A stretch of 64,000 nucleotides of DNA from Pseudomonas sp. 5P_3.1_Bac2. GTDB lineage: Bacteria > Pseudomonadota > Gammaproteobacteria > Pseudomonadales > Pseudomonadaceae. This document shows, piece after piece, positions 26,106-35,274 of this stretch. Position numbers and translations under genes: made by a program. Under the pieces are notes generated by a model. That model was not told the DNA's origin. It was given only the letters and a program-made list of their open reading frames with translations, and searched no databases. Location of the stretch: NCBI RefSeq assembly GCF_025465995.1, contig NZ_JANLNY010000006.1, positions 930,001 to 994,000 of the forward strand, given 5' to 3'. How positions within the stretch are numbered: position 1 is the stretch's first letter; every line of letters begins with the position of its first letter.

Positions 26106-27713
26106 ATGGCCACCCTGCACTCCCAGATCAACACCCGCTCGCCGGACTTTATCGCCAACACGGCGGCGATGCAGGCTCAGGTCAACGACCTGCGCACCCT
26201 GCTCGCGCGCATCCACGAAGGCGGCGGCGAGAAAGCCCAGTTGCGCCACACCTCACGGGGCAAGTTGCTGCCCCGTGAGCGCATCAACCTACTGCTCGAC
26301 CCAGGTTCGCCGTTCCTCGAAATCGGCCAACTGGTCGCCCATGAGGTGTATGGCGAAGATGTCCCCGCGGCCGGGGTCGTCGCCGGTATCGGCCGTGTCG
26401 AAGGGGTGGAATGCATGATCGTGGCCAACGACGCCACGGTCAAAGGCGGCAGCTACTACCCACTGACGGTGAAGAAACACCTGCGCGCCCAGACCATCGC
26501 CCAGCAGAACCGCCTGCCCTGTATCTATCTGGTGGATTCCGGCGGCGCCAACCTGCCGCGTCAGGATGAGGTGTTCCCTGACCGCGAGCACTTCGGGCGG
26601 ATCTTCTTTAACCAAGCCAATATGAGCGCCATGGGCATCCCGCAGATCGCCGTGGTGATGGGCTCCTGCACCGCTGGCGGCGCCTATGTGCCGGCCATGG
26701 CCGATGAAGCCATCATGGTCCGCGAGCAAGCGACCATCTTCCTCGCCGGTCCGCCACTGGTTAAGGCCGCCACCGGTGAGGTGGTCAGCGCAGAGGATTT
26801 AGGCGGCGCCGATGTGCACTGCAAAACCTCAGGCGTGGCCGACCATTACGCCGAAAACGATGAACACGCCCTGGCCATCGCCCGGCGCTGCATCGCCAAC
26901 CTCAACTGGCGCAAGCTCGGCCAACTCAACACACACACGCCCATCGCCCCGCTGTATGCCAGCGACGAGCTGTATGGGGTGATCCCGGCGGACGCCAAGC
27001 AGCCCTTCGATGTACGCGAAGTGATCGCGCGCATCGTCGATGGCAGCGTGCTGGATGAATTCAAGGCACTGTTCGGCACCACCCTGGTGTGCGGCTTTGC
27101 GCATATCCATGGTTATCCGGTAGCGATCCTTGCCAATAACGGGATTTTGTTTGCTGAGTCCGCGCAAAAAGGCGCGCACTTTATCGAGCTGGCCTGCCAG
27201 CGCGGCATCCCCCTGCTGTTCTTGCAGAACATCACCGGCTTTATGGTCGGGCAAAAATACGAAGCCGGCGGCATCGCCAAGCACGGCGCGAAACTGGTCA
27301 ATGCGGTGGCCTGCGCCAAGGTGCCGAAGTTCACCGTGATCATCGGCGGCAGCTTTGGCGCCGGCAACTACGGCATGTGTGGCCGTGCCTACGACCCGCG
27401 TTTTTTATGGATGTGGCCCAACGCCCGGATCTCCGTGATGGGCGCCGAACAGGCCGCCGGTGTGCTGGTGCAGGTCAAGCACGAGCAAGCCGCCCGCGCC
27501 GGCCAAACCTTCAGCGCCGAAGAGGAAGCCAGCCTCAAGCAACCGATCCTCGAGCAGTACGAACGTCAGGGCCACAGCTACTACAGCAGCGCACGGCTGT
27601 GGGATGACGGTGTCATCGATCCGGCGCAAACCCGCGACATACTGGCCCTGGCCCTCTCCGCCAGCCTCAACGCGCCCATTGAGCCCACCACCTTTGGTGT
27701 GTTCCGCATGTAG
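26106..27713 (+). CDS. liuB: Methylcrotonyl-CoA carboxylase, carboxyltransferase (beta) subunit
   Basis: 535-aa carboxyltransferase that moves CO2 from biotin to 3-methylcrotonyl-CoA. The two crotonase-like halves are clear: N-terminal CoA-side half with [19 protein letters not shown] (about 139-157) and [13 protein letters not shown], and C-terminal half with [24 protein letters not shown] (about 374-397) and [16 protein letters not shown]. Full family length. Lies 115 bp after liuA across an intergenic repeat and 69 bp before liuC. Works with LiuD. Confidence 0.95.
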   Translation: MATLHSQINTRSPDFIANTAAMQAQVNDLRTLLARIHEGGGEKAQLRHTSRGKLLPRERINLLLDPGSPFLEIGQLVAHEVYGEDVPAAGVVAGIGRVEGVECMIVANDATVKGGSYYPLTVKKHLRAQTIAQQNRLPCIYLVDSGGANLPRQDEVFPDREHFGRIFFNQANMSAMGIPQIAVVMGSCTAGGAYVPAMADEAIMVREQATIFLAGPPLVKAATGEVVSAEDLGGADVHCKTSGVADHYAENDEHALAIARRCIANLNWRKLGQLNTHTPIAPLYASDELYGVIPADAKQPFDVREVIARIVDGSVLDEFKALFGTTLVCGFAHIHGYPVAILANNGILFAESAQKGAHFIELACQRGIPLLFLQNITGFMVGQKYEAGGIAKHGAKLVNAVACAKVPKFTVIIGGSFGAGNYGMCGRAYDPRFLWMWPNARISVMGAEQAAGVLVQVKHEQAARAGQTFSAEEEASLKQPILEQYERQGHSYYSSARLWDDGVIDPAQTRDILALALSASLNAPIEPTTFGVFRM

Positions 27714-27726
27714 CCAAGCGCCGGAA

Positions 27727-27743
27727 GGTGGGTGCAACCCACC
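27727..27743. repeat. Short hairpin of the GGTGG type (liuB-liuC gap)
   Basis: GGTGGG (27727-27732), loop TGCAA, CCCACC (27738-27743). It belongs by sequence to the same loose family as the hairpins in the liuA-liuB and liuD-liuE gaps. Confidence 0.45.
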
Positions 27744-27782
27744 ATTGCCACCCCATGAACTGAATACCCCGCTGGAGTTCCG

Positions 27783-28583
27783 ATGAGCGACTTCACCACC
27801 GTACAACTGGCCAAAGACCCACGCGGCTTTGCCACCCTGTGGCTTAACCGCCCTGAGAAGAACAACGCCTTCAACGCCGAGATGATCCGCGAGCTGATCC
27901 TCGCCCTCGACGCCGTGGCCAGCGATAAGAGCCTGCGTTTCTTGCTGCTGCGCGGCCACGGCAAGCACTTTAGCGCCGGCGCCGACTTGGCTTGGATGCA
28001 ACACGCGGCCACTCTCGACTACAACGCCAACCTGAATGACTCCCGCGAGCTGGCCGAGCTGATGTACAACCTCTACCAGCTGAAGATCCCGACCCTGGCC
28101 GTGGTGCAAGGCGCGGCTTTTGGTGGCGCGCTGGGCCTGATCAGTTGCTGCGACATGGCCATCGCCAGTGAAGACGCCCAGCTGTGTCTGTCCGAGGTGC
28201 GCATTGGTTTGGCTCCCGCAGTGATCAGTCCCTTTGTGGTCAAGGCCATGGGCGAGCGCGCGGCGCGCCGTTACGCCATCACCGCCGAACGCTTTAACGG
28301 CGTACGCGCCTATGAGCTGGGTCTGGTCGATGAGTGCTATGCCGCCGAGCAACTGGATCAGGCCGCCAACGATTGGATCGCCAATCTGCTGCTCAACAGC
28401 CCGCAAGGCATGCAGGTGACCAAGGATCTGATCCGTGAAGTCACCAGCAGCAGCCTGCCACCGGCCCTGCGCCGTTACACCGAGAACGCCATTGCCCGCA
28501 TCCGCGTAAGCGCCGAAGGTCAGGAAGGCTTGCGCTCGTTCTTGGAAAAACGCCAACCCAACTGGCAGGAGCCGTCCGTATGA
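27783..28583 (+). CDS. liuC: 3-Methylglutaconyl-CoA hydratase
   Basis: 266-aa enoyl-CoA hydratase/isomerase-family enzyme, hydrating 3-methylglutaconyl-CoA to HMG-CoA. Crotonase motifs: RPEKNNAFNAEM near 21-32, GKHFSAGADLAWM near 60-72 (first oxyanion Ala/Gly), and QGAAFGGALGLISCCD near 109-124, followed by the catalytic-Glu segment LCLSEVRIGL. ATG preceded by TGGAG. Overlaps liuD by 4 bp (ATGA), so coupled. Family members are hard to tell apart by sequence; operon position defines this one. Confidence 0.92.
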   Translation: MSDFTTVQLAKDPRGFATLWLNRPEKNNAFNAEMIRELILALDAVASDKSLRFLLLRGHGKHFSAGADLAWMQHAATLDYNANLNDSRELAELMYNLYQLKIPTLAVVQGAAFGGALGLISCCDMAIASEDAQLCLSEVRIGLAPAVISPFVVKAMGERAARRYAITAERFNGVRAYELGLVDECYAAEQLDQAANDWIANLLLNSPQGMQVTKDLIREVTSSSLPPALRRYTENAIARIRVSAEGQEGLRSFLEKRQPNWQEPSV

Positions 28584-30544
28584 GCCTTAAGCCTATCGAT
28601 ACCCTGCTGGTGGCCAACCGGGGCGAAATCGCCTGCCGGGTAATGCGCACGGCAGCGGCCATGGGCATTAAAACCGTGGCCGTGCACAGTGCCATCGACC
28701 AACACGCCCGGCATGTGCGCGCAGCGGATGTGGCAATCAACTTAGGCGGCGCCAAACCCGCCGACAGCTACCTGCTGGTCGACAAGTTGATCGCCGCCGC
28801 CAAGGCCAGCGGCGCCCAGGCGATCCATCCCGGTTATGGCTTTCTTTCGGAAAACGCCGGCTTTGCCCGCGCCATTGAACAGGCCGGGCTGATCTTCCTC
28901 GGTCCACCGGCCACGGCCATCGACGCCATGGGCAGCAAGTCGGCCGCCAAAGCGCTGATGGAGGCCGCCGGCGTGCCCTTGGTGCCCGGCTACCACGGCG
29001 CAGAACAAGACGTCGAAACCTTCCGCGCCGCCGCCAGCCGTATCGGCTACCCGGTGCTGCTCAAAGCCGCGGCCGGTGGCGGTGGCAAAGGCATGAAGGT
29101 GGTCGAACAGGAAAGCGAGCTGGCCGAAGCCTTGGCCAGCGCCCAGCGCGAAGCGCAGTCCTCGTTCGGCGACTCGCGCATGCTGGTTGAAAAATACGTG
29201 CTCAAGCCGCGCCATGTGGAGATTCAGGTGTTCGCCGACAGCCACGGCCATTGCCTGTACCTCAACGAGCGCGATTGCTCGATCCAGCGCCGCCATCAAA
29301 AGGTCGTCGAGGAAGCCCCGGCACCGGGCCTCGCGCCCGAACTGCGGCGCGCCATGGGCGAAGCGGCGGTGAAGGCCGCCCAGGCGATCGGCTATGTCGG
29401 CGCCGGCACCGTGGAGTTTTTGCTGGATGAGCGCGGCGAGTTCTTCTTTATGGAGATGAACACCCGCTTGCAGGTGGAACACCCGGTCACCGAGCTGATC
29501 ACCGGGCTGGACCTAGTCGCCTGGCAAATCCGCGTGGCCCGTGGCGAAGCGCTGCCGATCACGCAGGAACAGGTGCCGCTCAATGGCCACGCCATTGAAG
29601 TGCGCCTGTATGCCGAAGACCCGGATAACGACTTCCTCCCCGCCACCGGCACCCTCGCCCTTTATCGTGAAGCCAAGGCCGGCCCGGGCCGGCGCATCGA
29701 CAGCGGCGTCAGCGAAGGCGATGCCGTCTCGCCGTTCTACGACCCCATGCTCGGCAAGTTGATTGCCTGGGGCGAGAACCGTGAAGAAGCGCGCCTGCGC
29801 TTGCTGGCCATGCTGCGCGAAACTTATGTGGGCGGGGTGAAAACCAACTTGGCTTTCCTTGAACGCGTGCTGGCCCATCCGGCCTTTGCCGCGGCCGAGC
29901 TGGACACCGGCTTTATCCCCCGCCATCAGGCGCAACTGCTGCCACCGGTGAATGAGCTGCCAGCTGAGTTCTGGCAACTGGCCGCCGAAGCCTGGCGACA
30001 AAGCAGCCCCGGCGCGACGCGCAGTGACGACCCGCATTCGCCTTGGCCGCAGGTCAGCGGTTTGCGCCTGGGCCTGCCGGCGCAGAGCGATTTACACCTG
30101 AGCTGCCAAGGCCAGCGCCAGCTGGTGCGCCTGCGCCATGCGGCGCCCAGTACGTTGACGCTTAACGGCGAAGTGCTGAGCGATCACAGCAGCGAACAGC
30201 GTCAGCAATACAGTGTGCTACGCCGTGGCGCCGACCTGTACCTGCACTATGCCGGCGAGCTGCGCCTAGTACAGTTGGTTGACCCCATCGCCGAAGCTCA
30301 GGCCGGCCATCAGCAACAAGGCGGCCTCAGCGCACCCATGAACGGCAGCATCGTGCGTCTGCTGGTCGAGCCCGGTCAGCAGGTGGAAGCCGGTACGGCC
30401 TTGGTAGTGCTGGAAGCCATGAAAATGGAACACAGCATCCGCGCGCCGCACTCAGGCACGGTCAAGGCCCTGTACTGCCGCGAAGGGGAAATGGTCAGCG
30501 AAGGTGCCGTGCTCGTAGAATTAGCCGCAACCGAGGCTGAATGA
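28580..30544 (+). CDS. liuD: Methylcrotonyl-CoA carboxylase, biotin (alpha) subunit
   Basis: 654-aa biotin carboxylase/biotin carrier protein. Domain order: biotin carboxylase N-domain (LLVANRGEIACRVMRTA at 10-26), ATP-grasp (KAAAGGGGKGMKVV near 158-171, ERDCSIQRRHQKVVEE near 231-246, FFFMEMNTRLQVEHPVTE near 289-306), C-domain, then a C-terminal biotinyl domain with the biotinylated Lys in LEAMKMEH (about residue 614). Carboxylates biotin with ATP and bicarbonate, then LiuB transfers it. Coupled to liuC. Confidence 0.95.
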   Translation: MSLKPIDTLLVANRGEIACRVMRTAAAMGIKTVAVHSAIDQHARHVRAADVAINLGGAKPADSYLLVDKLIAAAKASGAQAIHPGYGFLSENAGFARAIEQAGLIFLGPPATAIDAMGSKSAAKALMEAAGVPLVPGYHGAEQDVETFRAAASRIGYPVLLKAAAGGGGKGMKVVEQESELAEALASAQREAQSSFGDSRMLVEKYVLKPRHVEIQVFADSHGHCLYLNERDCSIQRRHQKVVEEAPAPGLAPELRRAMGEAAVKAAQAIGYVGAGTVEFLLDERGEFFFMEMNTRLQVEHPVTELITGLDLVAWQIRVARGEALPITQEQVPLNGHAIEVRLYAEDPDNDFLPATGTLALYREAKAGPGRRIDSGVSEGDAVSPFYDPMLGKLIAWGENREEARLRLLAMLRETYVGGVKTNLAFLERVLAHPAFAAAELDTGFIPRHQAQLLPPVNELPAEFWQLAAEAWRQSSPGATRSDDPHSPWPQVSGLRLGLPAQSDLHLSCQGQRQLVRLRHAAPSTLTLNGEVLSDHSSEQRQQYSVLRRGADLYLHYAGELRLVQLVDPIAEAQAGHQQQGGLSAPMNGSIVRLLVEPGQQVEAGTALVVLEAMKMEHSIRAPHSGTVKALYCREGEMVSEGAVLVELAATEAE

Positions 30545-30546
30545 CA

Positions 30547-30580
30547 GGGTGGGTTACGCCGCTTCGCGGCTAACCCACCC
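30547..30580. repeat. Strong stem-loop after liuD
   Basis: GGGTGGGTTA (30547-30556) pairs with TAACCCACCC (30571-30580); a one-base bulge then GCCGC/GCGGC extends the stem to a TTC loop. Fifteen pairs in total, beginning 2 bp after the liuD stop. No U-run, so REP-like or an RNA-stability element rather than an intrinsic terminator. Confidence 0.65.
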
Positions 30581-30612
30581 GGTTAGCTCGTAGGGTGGTT
30601 AGCTCGTAGGGT
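30581..30612. repeat. Two tandem 16-bp copies, GGTTAGCTCGTAGGGT
   Basis: Exact tandem duplication of a 16-bp unit (30581-30596, 30597-30612), followed by a further GGT. It abuts the liuD stem-loop; the unit ends in the GTAGGGTGG word common to these intergenic repeats. Confidence 0.75.
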
Positions 30613-30684
30613 GGTCAACGCGAAGCTTGGCCACCGCTACACCGCGATTACGCAGCACACGCCCGATGTGGCCAGCGCTTAACC

Positions 30685-30709
30685 GGTGGATGGCGCAACC
30701 CCATCCACC
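30685..30709. repeat. GGTGGATGG hairpin before liuE
   Basis: GGTGGATGG (30685-30693), loop of 7, CCATCCACC (30701-30709), perfect 9-bp stem 16 bp before the liuE ATG. Third gap of the operon with a member of this repeat type; here it nearly abuts the SD (ACGGAG). Confidence 0.6.
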
Positions 30710-30724
30710 TAACGGAGAACTCAG

Positions 30725-31633
30725 ATGTCCCTACCCAAACAAGTCCGCCTGGTCGAAGTCGGCCCACGCGACGGCCTGCAAAACGAGAAGCAACCGATCA
30801 GCGTCGCCGACAAAGTGCGCTTGGTCGATGACCTCAGCGCCGCGGGCCTGAGCTATGTCGAAGTCGGCAGCTTTGTCTCGCCCAAATGGGTGCCGCAAAT
30901 GGCCGGCTCGGCCGAGGTGTTCGCGCAGATCAAGCAACAACCTGGCGTCACCTATGCCGCATTAGCGCCGAACCTCAAAGGCTTTGAAGACGCGTTGGCC
31001 ACCGGCGTGAAAGAAGTTGCGGTGTTCGCTGCGGCCTCCGAAGCCTTCTCGCAAAAGAACATCAACTGCTCGATCAGCGAAAGCCTGCAACGCTTTGTAC
31101 CAGTGCTGGAAGCCGCTAAACAACAGGGCATCCGCGTGCGCGGGTACGTGTCCTGCGTGCTTGGCTGTCCTTATGACGGTGAAGTCGATCCGCTGCAAGT
31201 CGCCGCCGTGTCCCGCGAGCTGTATGCCATGGGCTGCTATGAAGTGTCGTTGGGCGACACCATTGGCACCGGCAACGCCGCCTCCACCCGCCGCTTGATC
31301 GAAGCCGTGGGCCGTGAACTGCCACGGGAGAAAATCGCCGGGCACTTCCACGACACCTACGGCCAGGCGCTGGCCAATATCTACGCCAGCTTGCTCGAAG
31401 GCATTAACGTCTTCGACAGTTCGGTCGCAGGCTTAGGTGGCTGCCCCTACGCCAAGGGCGCCAGTGGTAATGTCGCCTCGGAAGACGTGGTCTACCTGCT
31501 CAATGGCTTAGGCATCCACAGTGGTATCGACCTGAATGCGCTGGTCGCCGCTGGCCAGCGCATCTGTGAGGTGTTGGGTAAAGCCAACGGCTCGCGAGTG
31601 GCCAAGGCCTTGCTGAGTCAAAGCATGGCTTAG
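30725..31633 (+). CDS. liuE: Hydroxymethylglutaryl-CoA lyase
   Basis: 302-aa TIM-barrel lyase splitting HMG-CoA into acetyl-CoA and acetoacetate, the last leucine step. Visible: VEVGPRDGLQNEK (7-19) with the metal-binding Asp, VSCVLGCPYDGEV, AGHFHDTYGQALAN with metal-binding His residues, and the signature VAGLGGCPYAKGASGN with the catalytic Cys near residue 241. Full length. A 16-bp tandem repeat overlaps the last codons and stop codon. The acetoacetate made here is the substrate of the CoA-transferase at 37.4-38.7 kb. Confidence 0.94.
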   Translation: MSLPKQVRLVEVGPRDGLQNEKQPISVADKVRLVDDLSAAGLSYVEVGSFVSPKWVPQMAGSAEVFAQIKQQPGVTYAALAPNLKGFEDALATGVKEVAVFAAASEAFSQKNINCSISESLQRFVPVLEAAKQQGIRVRGYVSCVLGCPYDGEVDPLQVAAVSRELYAMGCYEVSLGDTIGTGNAASTRRLIEAVGRELPREKIAGHFHDTYGQALANIYASLLEGINVFDSSVAGLGGCPYAKGASGNVASEDVVYLLNGLGIHSGIDLNALVAAGQRICEVLGKANGSRVAKALLSQSMA

Positions 31634-31688
31634 GTAAAGCATGGCTTAGTTAAAGCAATGTTTGGTCAAAGCATGGTTTGGTCAAAGC
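31617..31688. repeat. 16-bp tandem repeat, 4.5 units, spanning the liuE stop codon
   Basis: Units start at 31617, 31633, 31649, 31665 and 31681 (partial). Type sequence GTCAAAGCATGGCTTA, later units drifting to GTTAAAGCAATGTTTG and GTCAAAGCATGGTTTG. The first unit encodes the last four codons of liuE; the stop TAG straddles units 1 and 2 and a TAG recurs at the next unit border. The array ends 9 bp before the stop codon of the convergent IclR gene. Confidence 0.85.
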
Positions 31689-31697
31689 TCCCCCTGA

Positions 31698-32549
31698 CTA
31701 AACCCGATAACCCATCTCCCAACTGATGGCCTGGGAGGTCTGGCGCAACTGCGCCGCCGCACTGCCCTGCTGCTCGGCCTTAAAGATGCCCGCGGTGCCC
31801 ACAACGGTGAGCACTGCGGCAATCTCGCCACGGGCATCGAAGATCGGCGCGGCCAGCGCCTCCACACCCGGCATCAACAATCCATGCACGGCATGCACGC
31901 CTTGCTCACGGATGCTCGCCATCAACGCTTCATAGGCCTTGGCATCGGCCAGGGGATGAGCGACTTGCTGCGCCAGCTCCGCCTCCCGGAGCGCCTGCAC
32001 TTCGGCTGCAGGCAAATGCGCGGCAAACACCAAGCCGCTGGCCGAACCTAAAAGCGGCAAGACCGAGCCCACCTGAGTGACCACCGTAATCGCCCGCACG
32101 GCTTGCTCGACCTGCACCACGGTCGGCCCGTGATTGCCCCACACCGCTAAAAAGCAACTCTCGTTGAGCGTATCGCGCAGTGTCACCAGCGCCTGCGCCG
32201 AAAGCTTCAGCACATCCACCGCATCCAGCGCCGCCAAGCCCACCAACAGCGCCTCACGGCCCAAGGAGTAATGGCTGCTGGCGCTGTCTTGGCGGGCAAA
32301 GCCGCTGGCCAGCAAAGCTTGCAGATAGCGATGGACCTTACTCGCCGGCATGCCCACATGCTCTGCCAAACGCGACAGCGACGTCGCCGGTGAGAGTTGC
32401 GCCAAGGCTTTAAGAATGTCGGTGCCGACCTCCGCCGACTGCACCTTTTGCTTATTGCTGGGCGGCGGGGCAGATTTTTCTGACTGGCGGCCATGTGCCT
32501 TGCCAGCCTTGGTTTGGCGCGGGGTTGCTGGGGTATCGGACGGGGCCAT
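31698..32549 (-). CDS. hmgR: IclR-family regulator, probable HmgR
   Basis: 283-aa IclR-family protein. A Lys/Ser/Pro-rich N-terminal tail of about 40 residues precedes the winged helix (about 41-100, ATSLSRLAEHVGMPASKVHRYLQ); the effector domain follows, with LGSASGLVFAAHLP near 168-181 and GVEALAAPIFD near 229-239. Divergent from hmgA across 138 bp that hold a perfect 10-bp-arm palindrome, which makes it the likely repressor of homogentisate genes, as HmgR is in P. putida (effector homogentisate, known for that protein). SD AGGAAG precedes the ATG. Confidence 0.82.
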   Translation of the reverse strand: MAPSDTPATPRQTKAGKAHGRQSEKSAPPPSNKQKVQSAEVGTDILKALAQLSPATSLSRLAEHVGMPASKVHRYLQALLASGFARQDSASSHYSLGREALLVGLAALDAVDVLKLSAQALVTLRDTLNESCFLAVWGNHGPTVVQVEQAVRAITVVTQVGSVLPLLGSASGLVFAAHLPAAEVQALREAELAQQVAHPLADAKAYEALMASIREQGVHAVHGLLMPGVEALAAPIFDARGEIAAVLTVVGTAGIFKAEQQGSAAAQLRQTSQAISWEMGYRV

Positions 32550-32613
32550 GCACTGAGCTTCCTGAAAACGAGTGGGTCTTTATAGCTTGACGCGGCTTTT
32601 TGGCCAAATTACG

Positions 32614-32638
32614 TTATTCGTAACTAGATTACGAATAA
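32614..32638. promoter_or_regulatory. Palindromic operator between hmgR and hmgA
   Basis: Arms TTATTCGTAA (32614-32623) and TTACGAATAA (32629-32638), perfect complement, 5-bp spacer CTAGA. It lies 49 bp before the hmgA ATG in the only regulatory gap between the divergent genes. Very probably the IclR/HmgR binding site. An SD AAGGAGG follows at 32677-32683. Confidence 0.8.
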
Positions 32639-32687
32639 TTATAACCCTATACGCAAAGTGTTATAGGTTCGCGCCAAGGAGGACTCG

Positions 32688-33983
32688 ATGCATACCGCTG
32701 CCCCTGCCTATCAAAGTGGCTTTGCCAATCACTTCAGCTCTGAGGCACTGCCCGGCGCCTTACCCCAAGGGCAAAACTCGCCGCAACAGGTGCCCTACGC
32801 CCTCTATACCGAACTGTTCTCCAGCACCGCCTTCACCATGTCGCGCAGCGAAGTGCGGCGCAGCTGGTTGTACCGGATCAATCCTTCGGCCAAGCATCCG
32901 GCTTTTACCCGCCTGCCCAAGCAGATTAATGGCCAAGCCCTCGATCGGCCCAATCCCAATCGCCTGCGCTGGGACCCACTGCCGCTGCCGACGAGCCCCA
33001 CGGACTTCCTCGACGGTTTGGTCTGTATGGCCGCCAACAGCCCTGCCGATAAAGTCGCCGGCGTCACCCTCTACCAATACCTGGCCAACCGTTCCATGCA
33101 GCGAGTGCTGTTCAATGCCGATGGCGAGTTGCTGCTGGTGCCGCAGCAAGGTCGTCTGCGTCTGTATACCGAGATGGGCTTGCTTGAGCTTGAGCCGCTG
33201 GAAATTGCGGTCATTCCTAGAGGCATTAAATTCCGCGTTGAGCTGCTCGACGGCGAAGCTCGCGGCTATCTCACCGAGAACCATGGCGCACCGCTGCGCC
33301 TGCCCGAGTTAGGGCCACTGGGCAGCAATGGCCTGGCCAACCCGCGCGACTTTCAAAGCCCTGTGGCCTGGTATGAAGACCGCCGTGAGCCGGTGCAACT
33401 GGTGCAGAAGTTCCTCGGTGAGCTATGGGCCTGCGAACTCGATCACTCGCCATTGGATGTAGTGGCTTGGCATGGCAACAGCGCGCCGTACAAATACGAC
33501 CTGCGTAAGTTCAACACCATCGGCTCCATCAGCTTTGATCATCCGGACCCATCGATCTTCACCGTATTGACCTCGCCCACCAGCGTGCCCGGCCTGGCCA
33601 ACATGGATTTGGTGATCTTCCCGCCGCGCTGGCTGGTGGCAGAAAACACCTTCCGTCCGCCGTGGTTCCATCGCAACCTGATGAACGAATTTATGGGCCT
33701 GATCCAGGGCGTGTACGACGCCAAGGAAGGCGGCGGCTTTATCCCCGGCGGCAGCTCGCTGCATAGCTGCATGAGCGCCCACGGCCCCGACGCCGCCAGT
33801 TGCAACAAAGCGATTAACGCCGATCTGCAACCGCAAAAAGTCGACCAGACCATGGCCTTTATGGTCGAGACCAGCCAAGTGCTGCGCCCCAGCCAGTTCG
33901 CCATGCACAGCCGCGCCTTGCAGAACGATTACGACGCCTGCTGGGCAGACCTCACCCCTACTTTTACTGGCCCTCGGAGCTAG
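32688..33983 (+). CDS. hmgA: Homogentisate 1,2-dioxygenase
   Basis: 431-aa cupin dioxygenase opening the ring of homogentisate to maleylacetoacetate. Recognisable stretches: [26 protein letters not shown] split near residues 6-31, RGIKFRVEL near 180, [20 protein letters not shown] near 273-292, and the iron-binding part [19 protein letters not shown] with MNEFMGLI and HGPD. Length matches the family. First of hmgA-fahA-maiA; next gene starts 5 bp downstream. Confidence 0.96.
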   Translation: MHTAAPAYQSGFANHFSSEALPGALPQGQNSPQQVPYALYTELFSSTAFTMSRSEVRRSWLYRINPSAKHPAFTRLPKQINGQALDRPNPNRLRWDPLPLPTSPTDFLDGLVCMAANSPADKVAGVTLYQYLANRSMQRVLFNADGELLLVPQQGRLRLYTEMGLLELEPLEIAVIPRGIKFRVELLDGEARGYLTENHGAPLRLPELGPLGSNGLANPRDFQSPVAWYEDRREPVQLVQKFLGELWACELDHSPLDVVAWHGNSAPYKYDLRKFNTIGSISFDHPDPSIFTVLTSPTSVPGLANMDLVIFPPRWLVAENTFRPPWFHRNLMNEFMGLIQGVYDAKEGGGFIPGGSSLHSCMSAHGPDAASCNKAINADLQPQKVDQTMAFMVETSQVLRPSQFAMHSRALQNDYDACWADLTPTFTGPRS

Positions 33984-33988
33984 CACCT

Positions 33989-35272
33989 ATGAGCGTAAAC
34001 CACAGCTGGGTCACCTCGGCCAATGGCCATGCGGACTTCCCCCTGCACAACTTGCCGCTGGGTATCTTTAGTCACGGCCAACAAGCACCACGCAGCGGCG
34101 TGGCCATCGGCGAGCAGATTTTCGACCTGCAAGCCGCCCGGCAAGCCGGCCTGTTCCACGGCCTGGCCCTGGAAGCAGTCGAAGCCAGCCTGGATGGCAG
34201 CTTGAACGGCCTGTTTGCCCTCGGTAAAGCTCACCGTGTCGCGCTGCGTGAGCGCTTGCTGGAACTGCTCAGCGCCGCCGCGACGCCGCGTCCTGAGCTG
34301 CTGCACCTGGCCAGTGATTGCCAGCTGCACGTGCCGGCCAAGATCGGCGATTACACCGACTTTTATGTCGGCATTAACCACGCTGAAAACGTCGGCAAGC
34401 TGTTCCGTCCGGATAACCCGCTGCTGCCCAACTACAAACACGTGCCCATCGGCTACCACGGCCGCGCCTCGACCATCCGCGCCTCGGGTGCGCCAGTACG
34501 CCGCCCTAATGGCCAAACCCTGGCGGCCGGCGCCACTGAACCAACCTTTGGCCCCAGCCAGCGCCTGGACTATGAGCTGGAACTAGGCATTTGGATGGGC
34601 CCAGGTAATCCACTCGGCGAGGCCATTGCCATAGGCCAAGCGGGCGAACATATCGCCGGTTACTGCCTGCTTAACGACTGGTCGGCGCGGGATATCCAAG
34701 CCTGGGAATACCAGCCACTGGGGCCGTTTTTAGCCAAAAACTTTATCACCACGATCTCACCGTGGGTGGTGACCGCAGAAGCCCTGGAGCCGTTTCGCTG
34801 CGCCCAGGCGCCGCGCCCAGCCGGTGACCCGCAACCCCTGGCGTATTTGCTGGATGCCGCCGACCAAGCCCACGGCGCACTGGATATCGAGCTGGAGGTT
34901 CTGCTGCTGACCCCAGGACTGCGCGAGCAGGGCCTGCCCCCTGAGCGTCTGACGCTAAGCAACAGCCAAAGCATGTACTGGACTCCCGCGCAGCTGATCG
35001 CCCACCACAGCGTTAACGGCTGCCAGCTACAGCCCGGCGACCTGTTCGGCACCGGCACCCTGTCTGGCGCCCAGCCTGGTCAGTTCGGCTCACTCTTGGA
35101 AATCAGCCAAGGTGGTAAACACCCGCTCAGCTTGGCCAGCGGCGAGACCCGACGCTTTTTAGAAGATGGCGACGAAATCATCCTGCGGGCCCGTTGCTCG
35201 CGCCCAGGTTTTGCCAGCATCGGTTTTGGTGAATGTCGCGGGCAAATCTTGCCGGCGCCTGCGGGGCTATAA
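33989..35272 (+). CDS. fahA: Fumarylacetoacetase
   Basis: 427-aa hydrolase cleaving fumarylacetoacetate to fumarate and acetoacetate. N-terminal SH3-like domain, then the catalytic domain with DYTDFYVGINHAENVGKLFR (about 118-137), HVPIGYHGRASTI (about 151-163), DYELELGIWMG and LLNDWSARDIQAWEYQPLGPF with the metal-binding acidic residues. Also annotated hmgB. Starts 5 bp after hmgA and ends 2 bp before maiA, so one transcript. Confidence 0.95.
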   Translation: MSVNHSWVTSANGHADFPLHNLPLGIFSHGQQAPRSGVAIGEQIFDLQAARQAGLFHGLALEAVEASLDGSLNGLFALGKAHRVALRERLLELLSAAATPRPELLHLASDCQLHVPAKIGDYTDFYVGINHAENVGKLFRPDNPLLPNYKHVPIGYHGRASTIRASGAPVRRPNGQTLAAGATEPTFGPSQRLDYELELGIWMGPGNPLGEAIAIGQAGEHIAGYCLLNDWSARDIQAWEYQPLGPFLAKNFITTISPWVVTAEALEPFRCAQAPRPAGDPQPLAYLLDAADQAHGALDIELEVLLLTPGLREQGLPPERLTLSNSQSMYWTPAQLIAHHSVNGCQLQPGDLFGTGTLSGAQPGQFGSLLEISQGGKHPLSLASGETRRFLEDGDEIILRARCSRPGFASIGFGECRGQILPAPAGL

Positions 35273-35274
35273 CG

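Noticed and set aside
27405..28556. 383-codon minus-strand frame opposite liuB and liuC
   Set aside because: Covers two certain genes and the gap between; composition is that of a GC-skew shadow.
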